NCBI GenBank assembly: GCA_002421995.1
Contig: DISP01000223.1
Span: 1 to 7,469, forward strand
Origin: Bacteroidales bacterium UBA6207
GTDB taxonomy: Bacteria; Bacteroidota; Bacteroidia; Bacteroidales; F082
Length of the DNA stretch: 7,469 nucleotides
Direction: 5' to 3'
How positions within the stretch are numbered: the stretch's first letter is position 1; each line of letters opens with the position of its first letter. The notes under the pieces were generated by a model. That model saw only the letters and a program-made list of their open reading frames with translations, was not told the origin of the DNA and did not search any database. Both the position numbers and the translations under genes were made by a program. Positions 1 through 5,252 of this stretch are shown piece by piece.

Positions 1-40
1 ATTCGATGTGATGCGGTAGGACAGGGCAGGGGGTCTTGGG

Positions 41-230
41 GTTGGAAGTCGGAGGTCTGTGATGGGAGGTCGGAGTTTTTGGTCTTTGGCTGTTGGCACC
101 TAGCCCTTGGCTGGCAATTTGGGATTTGAAAATTTCTGATTTGAAAATTGCGGGTCGGGCAAATCTTCAAATCCGGAAGTTTTCGGGTCAAATTTTCAAA
201 TTTTCAAATCAACTCCCAAGCCGTTGCGCC
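41..230. repeat. Repeat-rich non-coding spacer with a large imperfect inverted repeat
   Basis: No credible gene lies in the first 320 bases. The stretch 123-149 holds two copies of GATTTGAAAATT separated by a few bases. The stretch 191-210 holds the reverse complement, TTTTCAAAT twice, so the two arms could fold over a loop of about 40 nt. Positions 45-75 carry GTCGGAGGTCTG and a near repeat GGGAGGTCGGAG. Positions 88-113 carry the words GGCTGTTGGC and CCTTGGCTGGC, which recur in similar form at 1728-1754. This looks like simple, decaying intergenic repeat DNA; no function can be assigned. Confidence 0.55.
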
Positions 231-232
231 AG

Positions 233-320
233 CCCTAAACCCTAAATTCTAAACCATAAACCACTCTAAACCCTTCTAAACCAACAAACCAACAAATCAA
301 CAAATCAACAAATCAACAGA
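233..320. repeat. Degenerate tandem repeat, CCCTAAA grading into CCAACAAA and TCAACAAA
   Basis: Eleven consecutive units can be read. Four are 7-mers (CCCTAAA twice, TTCTAAA, CCATAAA), two are 10-mers (CCACTCTAAA, CCCTTCTAAA), and five are 8-mers (CCAACAAA twice, TCAACAAA twice, TCAACAGA). The unit drifts in sequence and length along the tract and runs directly into the A-run of the terminator at 320-352. This is a microsatellite-like spacer with no open frame of note. Confidence 0.8.
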
Positions 321-352
321 AAAAAAAGCCCCGCCGCAAGGGCAAGGCTTTT
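320..352 (-). terminator. Rho-independent terminator of the 382-1314 gene
   Basis: Read on the minus strand, AAAAGCC (complement of 346-352) pairs with GGCTTTT (complement of 324-330). An inner GCC/GGC step (333-335 with 341-343) closes a five-base loop. The hairpin is followed by eight T residues (complement of 320-327). It lies about 30 bp past the stop codon of the minus-strand gene, the expected position. The flanking A/T tracts make it partly symmetric, so it could also stop transcription from the left. Confidence 0.8.
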
Positions 353-381
353 GGGACGATTGGCTATCTGAGCTTGGTGGA

Positions 382-1314
382 TCAGCTGCCGAAGGCCAGT
401 TTACGCAGCTGGAAGTTCCACACCACATGGTCGTTGAGACCCAGATCAATGGCGGCAATTTCGGGCACTTCGTAGCTGGAGGCGTGACAGCTCAGGGTGA
501 AATGTCCTGCAGGCAGGTCATCAAACAGAAAATCGCCATCCCCGTCGGTGGTAATGGACCATCCCTGTTCGATGAGTTTGACCACAGCACCGGCCACCGG
601 AAGTCCGGTAGAGGCATCGCTCACGGTGCCGATGATGTCGGAGGTTTCGGGCATATTGTTCGCTGAATTGGAGCCGGAACGTTTCACCCGGCGCAGACGC
701 AGGTAGTTTTGAGCCAGCGACTGGTTTTCGGGGGCGTTGAAACGGACAAACTGGTCGAGTTCAAAACGCAGGATGTCGTTGCACTCCTTGATGAGGGTGT
801 TCACGGCATCGCGTTCGGCACGGCGAACATCCAACTGGTTCTGGGCCGAATTATAGGCCGCTTGATACCCTGCAAGCATTTCCTCAAAACCATCCATGAA
901 GCTGCTATCGAGGCCAAGTGCTTCTGCAGCAGCCATCTGCGAATTGATCAGGCTGAGCTCATCGAGTGCCACCTGAAGCATCATACTGGCCGATGTTGTC
1001 TTGATCATTTGCTTATACCTGGTGAAGGTGTTCAGCATGGCGCTGTTTTGAGTGCCTTTGGCCAGCATGATCCCAAAGTCAGTCATACGCTGGAGCTGGT
1101 TTTGAAGGTTTTCACGTTGCGACTTGCGATCGGCATAGAAGCTGCTGACAGGGCGCACAAGGTTGTTGAGACGGTTGGAGAGTTCGAGCGATTTGCTGAA
1201 GAAACGGTCTCTGAACGCGATGGCGTTCGGTTTTCCATCGAAGGCGCTGCTGTGATTTTCGAGCACCCGTTTGATGGCATTGAATTTCTGAATAAAAGTG
1301 ATTTCTTTTGTCAT
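382..1314 (-). CDS. Helical protein with C-terminal carboxypeptidase-regulatory-like domain
   Basis: The product has 310 residues. Residues 1-210 look almost wholly alpha-helical and rich in Gln, Asn, Leu and Ala, with coiled-coil-like stretches around 60-80 and 145-175; this part is not recognised. A polar linker (about 212-225, RSGSNSANNMPETS) leads to a beta-sandwich domain at 226-305. That domain has the usual pattern of the carboxypeptidase D regulatory-like family: IIGTVSDASTGLPVAGAVV, then TTDGDGDFLFDDLPAGHFTL. Such domains are normally exported in Bacteroidota, but this protein has no signal peptide or membrane segment, so it appears cytoplasmic or is exported by another route. It starts at ATG 1314 after an AT-rich leader without a Shine-Dalgarno site, and ends just before a clear terminator. 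A long antisense frame (709-1347) is rejected because this strand carries the recognisable domain. The protein's role is unknown. Confidence 0.88.
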   Translation of the reverse strand: MTKEITFIQKFNAIKRVLENHSSAFDGKPNAIAFRDRFFSKSLELSNRLNNLVRPVSSFYADRKSQRENLQNQLQRMTDFGIMLAKGTQNSAMLNTFTRYKQMIKTTSASMMLQVALDELSLINSQMAAAEALGLDSSFMDGFEEMLAGYQAAYNSAQNQLDVRRAERDAVNTLIKECNDILRFELDQFVRFNAPENQSLAQNYLRLRRVKRSGSNSANNMPETSDIIGTVSDASTGLPVAGAVVKLIEQGWSITTDGDGDFLFDDLPAGHFTLSCHASSYEVPEIAAIDLGLNDHVVWNFQLRKLAFGS

Positions 1315-1628
1315 TATATAAAATGTTTTGAATTTTTAATATTTTGATTTTTTCGCGTTGAATACACTACAGCCGGAGGGGCGTTGCTCCCTGCGATGGT
1401 GTGAAACTTTTTTTGCTGGAGCATGCGCAGGTCGGGTGTATAGGCATAATGCGTGTCGCCACAGGGTGGCGGAGTCTCAGAGTGCCGCCCGGCAGTCCTG
1501 ACCAACAGCCACAGTGCTTTGACACGCTGCCATGATATTGGTTGCCGGCGGGGAGGCTTTTTCGTTTTGGCGAACTGCTTCCTGAACTCCCGTGCAAGTC
1601 GCAAAGCTTCCTGTATAAATGTTGTCAT
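1314..1628 (-). CDS. Doubtful small hypothetical protein upstream of the 310-residue gene
   Basis: An open frame of 104 codons starts at ATG 1628 (MTTFIQEALRLAREFRKQF); an upstream in-frame ATG at 1673 would add 15 residues. Its TAA overlaps the next gene's ATG by one base (TAATG), which would allow coupled translation. The first 30 residues form a basic amphipathic helix and follow an AT-rich leader, as expected of a real start. The rest is less convincing: it crosses a GC-rich palindromic element (1457-1472) that also occurs in non-coding DNA at 2848, and it encodes a low-quality mix of Pro, Cys and His. There is no recognised domain. It could be a real short gene extended through a repeat, a decayed gene, or chance. 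Confidence 0.3.
   Translation of the reverse strand: MTTFIQEALRLAREFRKQFAKTKKPPRRQPISWQRVKALWLLVRTAGRHSETPPPCGDTHYAYTPDLRMLQQKKFHTIAGSNAPPAVVYSTRKNQNIKNSKHFI
1457..1472. repeat. Palindromic element, copy 1
   Basis: CGCCAC and GTGGCG flank a three-base AGG loop. The 16-base word CGCCAYAGRGTGGCGG is shared at 14 of 16 positions with 2848-2863, so this is a small dispersed repeat rather than a lone hairpin. It lies inside the doubtful minus-strand frame 1314-1628. Confidence 0.6.
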
Positions 1629-1727
1629 ATTTTTTAATCTTGTATTTCTACCTATTAGGCAAAACCGTGACAAAATCGTATGGTGTTGTATTGCAGTGTT
1701 TTATGATTATGGTTTTTGAAGGCTTTT

Positions 1728-1754
1728 AGCCGTTGGCTGTCAGCTTTTGGCTGG
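1728..1754. repeat. Copy of the GGCTGTTGGC-type intergenic repeat
   Basis: AGCCGTTGGCTGT followed by CTTTTGGCTGG resembles the words at 88-113 (GGCTGTTGGC and CCTTGGCTGG). Both copies lie in gene-free DNA. The gap between the doubtful minus frame and the repeat gene (about 1629-1833) otherwise shows nothing that can be supported. Confidence 0.45.
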
Positions 1755-1833
1755 GTTGTTGAAAATTCGGAACATTTTGCATGGAGCGATAGCCGCAAAA
1801 AGAGGGAATTTGAGCAGTTGATAAATGTGAGAT

Positions 1834-2478
1834 TTGGGTGGAATTTTACCTGTGAACCCAACTGCACGCCTGGTTAATGCGTCAGCGTGGTTGGATAAAG
1901 CGTCCGCGCACAAAAAGAATGCTCCGGCACACTTGAACATTGCGTCAGCGTACATAAAGAATGCGCCGGCGCACTTGAACATTGCATCAGCTTACAAAAA
2001 GAATGCGCCAGCACACTTGAACATTGCGTCAGCTTACAAAAAGAATGCGCCAGCACACTTGAACATTGCATCAGCGTACAAAAAGAATGCTCCGGCGCAC
2101 TTGAACATTGCATCAGCTTACAAAAAGAATGCGCCAGCGCACTTGAACAACGCGTCAGCGCACTTGGAGAACGCATCAGCGCAATTGAACAATGCGTCAG
2201 CAAGGTTGAATAATACGTCAGCGCACTTGAACAAAGCGTCAGCGCACTTGAACAAAGCGTCACCAAGGTTGAATAATGCGTCGGTAAGGTTGGAGAACGC
2301 GTCAGCAAGGTTGGAGAACGCGTCAGCGTGCTTGGAGAACGTTTGTGCACGCTTGATGAAGGTGGCTGCATGCTTTATTTACGAAGGTGCAACAAATAAT
2401 GATGCCACAAATGCACGAATGAAAAACGACTATTCATGCATTAGCGACCAACATAAACAGCTTCAGATTCAGGAATGA
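1834..2478 (+). CDS. Heptad-repeat protein (24 tandem ASAxLxN-type units)
   Basis: The 214-codon frame has residues 9-176 made of 24 uninterrupted seven-residue units with consensus A-(S/P)-A-(H/Y/R)-(L/K)-(N/K/E)-(N/I/K). Residues 23-106 form six 14-residue super-units (ASAYKKN plus APAHLNI). The C-terminus (177-214) is unrelated and polar. No signal peptide, membrane segment or known family is recognised. Ten columns vary among the six 42-bp super-units. Seven are third codon positions, and six of those are purely synonymous (GCG/GCA/GCT, TCC/TCA, CCG/CCA). That supports this strand and frame over the antisense frame at 1874-2371, where the same changes would alter residues. The weak point is the start: the only in-frame options are TTG 1834, GTG 1852 or another non-ATG codon, and the frame opens just after a TGA at 1828. 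It may be a 5'-truncated gene. Function unknown. Confidence 0.5.
   Translation: MGGILPVNPTARLVNASAWLDKASAHKKNAPAHLNIASAYIKNAPAHLNIASAYKKNAPAHLNIASAYKKNAPAHLNIASAYKKNAPAHLNIASAYKKNAPAHLNNASAHLENASAQLNNASARLNNTSAHLNKASAHLNKASPRLNNASVRLENASARLENASACLENVCARLMKVAACFIYEGATNNDATNARMKNDYSCISDQHKQLQIQE
1858..2361 (+). repeat. Tandem minisatellite, 24 x 21 bp with an embedded 6 x 42 bp array
   Basis: Exactly 504 bp divide into 24 units of 21 bp without any indel. Positions 1900-2151 are six 42-bp units (two alternating 21-bp types), followed by single units of a more uniform type (GCGTCAGCGCACTTGAACAA and relatives). The strict multiple of three keeps both strands open over most of the tract. There are no unique spacers, so it is not a CRISPR array. 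Confidence 0.95.
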
Positions 2479-2540
2479 AAAACGACTATTATTGCTTCGT
2501 GGCAAACAAGACCATTCAAGCATATTTGCGATCACCAATG
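2417..2540 (+). repeat. Short dispersed direct repeats after the minisatellite
   Basis: GAATGAAAAACGACTATT occurs exactly at 2417-2434 and again at 2473-2490, 56 bp apart. A third, degenerate copy of the longer unit can be read at about 2509-2540: GACCATTCAAGCAT, then TTGCGATCACCA. It matches GACTATTCATGCATTAGCGACCA of the first copy. The heptad-repeat frame stops inside the second copy. The spacing is not a multiple of 21, so this is a different repeat family. Confidence 0.65.
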
Positions 2541-2635
2541 GACGCTTCCTTTGTTTCCATTTCCTTAGATTCATTCTAAATTTATCGCTGGTATTTTATC
2601 GAACGCATACTTCACTTATCTTTAGTGCCTTGTTT

Positions 2636-2658
2636 AACGGCCTGCTGCTTGTGCCGTT
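2636..2658. repeat. Short inverted repeat AACGGC / GCCGTT
   Basis: AACGGC (2636-2641) is matched by GCCGTT (2653-2658) across an 11-base loop. The right arm continues as GCCGTTAT, the same word that closes the attC-like element at 4291-4298. No T-run follows, so it is not an obvious terminator. Confidence 0.4.
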
Positions 2659-2688
2659 ATCCAAATAGGTTAAAGAAAGAAAAGGGCT

Positions 2689-2784
2689 ATGATGGATGCT
2701 GATAAGGTGTTCGGATGGCTCTTTTGTGGTTTTTTGGTGATTGTGGTTTTAAAAATGAAGTGGTATGAAGATATTGAATGGTAA
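2689..2784 (+). CDS. Possible 31-residue single-span membrane peptide
   Basis: The frame begins with two ATG codons (2689 and 2692) after a purine-rich leader, AAAGAAAAGGG. It encodes a short charged N-terminus (MMDADK), one hydrophobic segment (VFGWLFCGFLVIVVL) long enough to span a membrane, and a charged aromatic tail (KMKWYEDIEW). The organisation is typical of small bacterial membrane proteins, and the charge and hydrophobicity pattern is unlikely in random DNA. There is no recognised family and no conservation evidence is available, so it stays tentative. It lies alone between the heptad-repeat gene and the palindromic element at 2836. Confidence 0.33.
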   Translation: MMDADKVFGWLFCGFLVIVVLKMKWYEDIEW

Positions 2785-2835
2785 GAAGAAAATTGAAGCG
2801 GTGGTTTCGCCGTCTTGCGGATATCTACCCATAGG

Positions 2836-2882
2836 TGGCGAGATATACGCCATAGAGTGGCGGTTAGCGGCTAGTTATGAGC
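2836..2882. repeat. Palindromic element, copy 2, with possible recombination-site end
   Basis: TGGCG (2836-2840), CGCCA (2848-2852) and TGGCG (2858-2862) allow two mutually exclusive hairpins. Positions 2848-2863 match 1457-1472 at 14 of 16 bases. It continues as GGTTAGCGGC and then CTAGTTATGAGC; GTTAGCG (2863-2869) and GTTATGA (2874-2880) loosely resemble the right-hand core of an attC site, but no matching left arm was found. Confidence 0.45.
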
Positions 2883-3037
2883 AATTTGAACAGGACTAAC
2901 ACGGTTAAAGTCAACCACTTTATGGTAAGAAAACGAAAAGAACTGAAATTAATCCAAAAAACAAATGCGGATAACGGCAGAAAAATATGACCCGAAAACT
3001 GCATAACAAGGTAGGGTACAAATAAACAATTATAAAA
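2883..3037 (+). other. AT-rich leader of the 3038 gene
   Basis: This gene-free stretch carries a small hairpin (TAAAGT 2906-2911 with ACTTTA 2917-2922) and GCATAACA at 3001-3008, like the left end of the attC-like element at 4172. The last 20 bases before ATG 3038 are almost pure A/T, as is usual for Bacteroidota translation starts. No clear promoter box was found. Confidence 0.35.
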
Positions 3038-3367
3038 ATGAAAAATTTAGTTTATCTATTAGTAATCCACAGCTATCCATGGAAAGGCGTTGGCTCAGCA
3101 GAAATTACTTCTTATAAAAAGCAAGGAAGTAGTTGGAAAAAATATAAGATGGATTTAGGGGTTGCAGTCCAAACAGATTTCAGGAACAGTAATTGCAGTA
3201 ATTCGCTTATGATGTGGTCGGGCTGGAAATTTAAAAAAGCAAAAAGCATAGAAAGAAATAATGCTTCATGGGGGGCTTTCCCCCAATATAGGGCTCAAAA
3301 TGCTCTATCTGTTTTTGGTCGGTTCAATTATGCAGGATATTCAAATATGAATTACCTCACATGGTAA
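3038..3367 (+). CDS. Uncharacterised 109-residue protein
   Basis: The product is rich in aromatic, basic and Asn/Ser residues, with alternating patterns that suggest beta strands: DLGVAVQTDF, the WSGWKFKKAKS and SWGAFPQYRA segments, and a C-terminal GRFNYAGYSNMNYLTW. The N-terminus (MKNLVYLLVI, then ...GVGSA) could be a weak signal peptide cleaved after GSA near residue 21, but the hydrophobic core is short. No named family is recognised. The ATG follows an AT-rich leader. The stop overlaps the ATG of the following outer-membrane gene by seven bases (ATGGTAA), so the two are probably co-translated, and a secreted or surface role would fit that partner. A G6 run and a C5 run (3270-3284) lie inside the frame. 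Moderately confident it is a real gene. Confidence 0.55.
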   Translation: MKNLVYLLVIHSYPWKGVGSAEITSYKKQGSSWKKYKMDLGVAVQTDFRNSNCSNSLMMWSGWKFKKAKSIERNNASWGAFPQYRAQNALSVFGRFNYAGYSNMNYLTW

Positions 3368-4161
3368 GAGTTTCTGTAAAAATTGCAGTGCTGAGCATAA
3401 TGTTCAGCATTGCTTTGCTGAAAATGTCATTTTCTCAGGGACAAAAGGAATATTCTGAACTCTATAGGTATTCCAAATGGAGCTTTACTGCTGGCCCTGT
3501 AGTTTATGACAAGGCAAAACTGACACCACAATATGGTGAACTTACTTTTGAAAACAAACCAATGATGGGGTTTAATGCGGGCGTTCTTTATGATTTTTAT
3601 CCCGAAAGAAAGTGGTCATTTCAAACAGGATTGCTTGTTGCCAAAGAACCTATTTATTCTATAGTTTTCAAAATTGATAACAAAGACCTTTATCCTGAAT
3701 ATCCTGGAGATTTGAATAATGAAGCTAAAATGTATTCCTTAAATACTTTTTCAATCCCCCTTCATATTCGTTTGAGTCTACAAACCGGGAAAAAATCTTT
3801 TGCATCATTTCTAATTGGTTTAAAGGCAATGTATTTCCCATATGGAGGGGCAGAATATACATATGCAGTATCAAGTGAAGTACTTTCAGATTATCGTGAA
3901 ATTTTTGGATTGAAACTTGAAAGTCCTGAAAATTCAATACAGGGGAGTTTTACTATAGGTACAGGGTTCTCATACACAATGGAGAAAGTACTACTAAAAG
4001 CAAACTTCATTTATGTAATGAATTTTCAAAATACCATATCGGGTGAATACCAAATGGCTAACTTCTTTACATCACCTGATACCCGGGGGTATTATAATTT
4101 ATCAGGAAATTACCTTGGTTTGCAGTTTTCGGTAAGTTTAAAAAAAGGTAAAGGGAAATGA
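3361..4161 (+). CDS. Outer-membrane beta-barrel protein (porin-like family)
   Basis: The product has 266 residues. Residues 1-26 form a signal peptide: basic start (MVRVSVK), hydrophobic core (IAVLSIMFSIALL) and a cleavage region ending SFSQ, typical of Bacteroidota. The mature part has repeated alternating hydrophobic and aromatic segments separated by polar turns (WSFTAGPVVY, MGFNAGVLYDFYP, WSFQTGLLV, FSIPLHIRLSLQTG, GSFTIGTGFSYTME, VLLKANFIYVMNF). It ends with a strand and charged tail (LGLQFSVSLKKGKGK). This matches small outer-membrane beta-barrels of the PorT/OMP_b-brl type; the exact substrate or role cannot be read. The start overlaps the stop of the 109-residue gene. The stop is followed after 10 bp by the attC-like element. 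The base composition is AT-rich compared with the left of the window. Confidence 0.8.
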   Translation: MVRVSVKIAVLSIMFSIALLKMSFSQGQKEYSELYRYSKWSFTAGPVVYDKAKLTPQYGELTFENKPMMGFNAGVLYDFYPERKWSFQTGLLVAKEPIYSIVFKIDNKDLYPEYPGDLNNEAKMYSLNTFSIPLHIRLSLQTGKKSFASFLIGLKAMYFPYGGAEYTYAVSSEVLSDYREIFGLKLESPENSIQGSFTIGTGFSYTMEKVLLKANFIYVMNFQNTISGEYQMANFFTSPDTRGYYNLSGNYLGLQFSVSLKKGKGK

Positions 4162-4171
4162 CAAAATGCTC

Positions 4172-4300
4172 ATAACAAAAGCTAAATGCAAGCGGGCAGA
4201 TAGTGCTCATTTGAAGCATCATGCACTTAATACGCATAGTGGTTTATTAAATGTTTGTTGCTTTGAAATGCCCGCCTGCACTTAGCTTTAGCCGTTATAT
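4172..4300 (+). repeat. Large inverted repeat resembling an integron attC site
   Basis: The left arm pairs with the right arm as follows: ATAAC 4172-4176 with GTTAT 4294-4298, AAA 4178-4180 with TTT 4287-4289, GCTAA 4181-4185 with TTAGC 4282-4286, TGCA 4187-4190 with 4277-4280, and GCGGGCA 4192-4198 with TGCCCGC 4269-4275. There are single mismatches and an extra AGCC (4290-4293) on one side. A 70-nt loop separates the arms. The length (about 127 nt), the AAC...GTT ends, the asymmetric bulge and the position directly after one gene (10 bp) and just before the next (ATG 18 bp beyond GTTATAT) are all attC-like. The right core GTTATAT departs from the consensus GTTRRRY at one base. It might instead be a bidirectional terminator or a dispersed palindrome; no T-run follows. 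Confidence 0.5.
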
Positions 4301-4318
4301 GTCATTATCAGACACACC

Positions 4319-5146
4319 ATGAAGTTTAATCTAGACATTAAGAATTTTGGACCTGACTCTTGGGCTGAACTAAATAAATCTGGCTTCAGAATTCATGCTA
4401 AAAGAGATGGGCTAATTTATAAATATGTGAACTTTGAGACAGCAACAAAAATTGTTTCAAATTCTAATTTGCAATACTCATCATTTTTGAATTTTAATGA
4501 CCCATTTGATTTAACCCCAGACTTAATATCAACTGATTTAACCATTGCTGAAGCTACAACCATTCTCACAAATCAGATGGCTGGTGATAAGGAAGAAATC
4601 GCCGCTTTGATAGACTTTAATTCCAAAAGAAATGACTTTTTCTCAACAATTACTCATCAAGCAATTAGGGAATTAATGTCAGATATAGGAATTACCTGCT
4701 TTTCAAAATCCTTTCATAAAACACTAATGTGGAGCCATTATGCTGACAAGCACAATGGAATCTGTTTAGGTTTTAGTTTTGAAGAGCCTGGAGAAAAAGG
4801 TTTTATGCAGCTGGACATAAAATATGCAGACAGCATAATACCTGTAAATTTTTTTCATGATCCACTACATTCGATATATAATTGGATCTTTACAAAGTCC
4901 TCAATATGGAATTATGAAGAAGAAGTTAGGAGAGTTCATATCTCTAAAACTGGGTTGTTACCATTTCAAAAACATGAACTAAAGGAAATATATTTTGGGC
5001 TTAAGGTGTCTGACGAAAATTTAGAATTATTCAGAAAACTATTGCACGAAAAGGGTTATAAAGTTGAAAAGGAATCAAAAATGATTATGAATAAAAGTAC
5101 TTTTGATTTAAAGGAGGAATTTCTTTCAAAATATAACGCCATATAA
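4319..5146 (+). CDS. DUF2971 family protein
   Basis: The product has 275 residues, full length for this family, with no signal peptide or membrane segment (cytoplasmic). Family hallmarks appear in order: YKYVNFETA (34-42) and FNDPFD (59-64) near the N-terminus, ITCFSKS (125-131), the core LMWSHYADKHNGICLGF (136-152), and WNYEEEVRR (197-205). The biochemical activity of DUF2971 proteins is not established as far as I know; the invariant His-Tyr, Trp-Tyr and Glu-Glu-x-Arg residues look like an active or binding site (inference). The gene stands alone between two hairpin elements and starts 18 bp after the attC-like end, as integron cassette genes do. Its stop lies within the left arm of the next element (5141). 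It is AT-rich like its neighbours. Confidence 0.85.
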   Translation: MKFNLDIKNFGPDSWAELNKSGFRIHAKRDGLIYKYVNFETATKIVSNSNLQYSSFLNFNDPFDLTPDLISTDLTIAEATTILTNQMAGDKEEIAALIDFNSKRNDFFSTITHQAIRELMSDIGITCFSKSFHKTLMWSHYADKHNGICLGFSFEEPGEKGFMQLDIKYADSIIPVNFFHDPLHSIYNWIFTKSSIWNYEEEVRRVHISKTGLLPFQKHELKEIYFGLKVSDENLELFRKLLHEKGYKVEKESKMIMNKSTFDLKEEFLSKYNAI

Positions 5147-5252
5147 CACGGGTTTTGCGTCAGGCGGGGTGACGTGCAAACTTGGAGCAGGGTACTTCTA
5201 TCCAAGTGCAGTGCTGATTGATAGTTTTGTGCTCCAAAAAACCCGACCGCAA
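5141..5252. repeat. Second, imperfect hairpin element after the DUF2971 gene
   Basis: Nested pairings can be read: TTGCG 5155-5159 with CGCAA 5248-5252, GGGT 5167-5170 with ACCC 5241-5244, and TTGGAGCA 5182-5189 with TGCTCCAA 5230-5237 (perfect, 40-nt loop). The left end, ATATAAC (5141-5147), overlaps the DUF2971 stop codon and resembles the ATAAC left end at 4172. No matching GTTAT was found on the right, so if this is a recombination site its outer right part is decayed or lost. It may act as a terminator for the DUF2971 gene, although only a run of A follows the inner stem. The remaining spacer to 5433 shows no convincing gene. Confidence 0.45.

Noticed and set aside
233..280. Telomere or eukaryotic contamination because of CCCTAAA units
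   Set aside because: Only two perfect units occur, followed by degenerate 10-mers and 8-mers, and the neighbouring genes are clearly bacterial.
709..1347. Long plus-strand frame (212 codons) antisense to the 310-residue gene
   Set aside because: The minus strand encodes a recognisable beta-sandwich domain with a terminator at its end; the plus frame has no known motifs and is a by-product of the GC-rich codons opposite.
1453..1719. Plus-strand frame of 88 codons
   Set aside because: Biased only by the GC-rich repeat element it crosses; no credible start context, domain or continuation.
1858..2361. CRISPR array
   Set aside because: Units are contiguous and nearly identical, with no unique spacers and no cas genes.
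1874..2371. Minus-strand frame of 165 codons through the minisatellite
   Set aside because: The 21-bp unit keeps it open automatically. Synonymous changes in the plus frame become amino-acid changes here, so selection favours the plus strand.
2492..2505. Terminator for the heptad-repeat gene (TTGC / GCAA hairpin)
   Set aside because: A four-base stem with no T-run after it is too weak to call.
5109..5118. Strong Shine-Dalgarno-like AAAGGAGG
   Set aside because: It lies within the coding end of the DUF2971 gene (codons for L-K-E-E), no start codon follows at a suitable distance, and Bacteroidota rarely use such sites.
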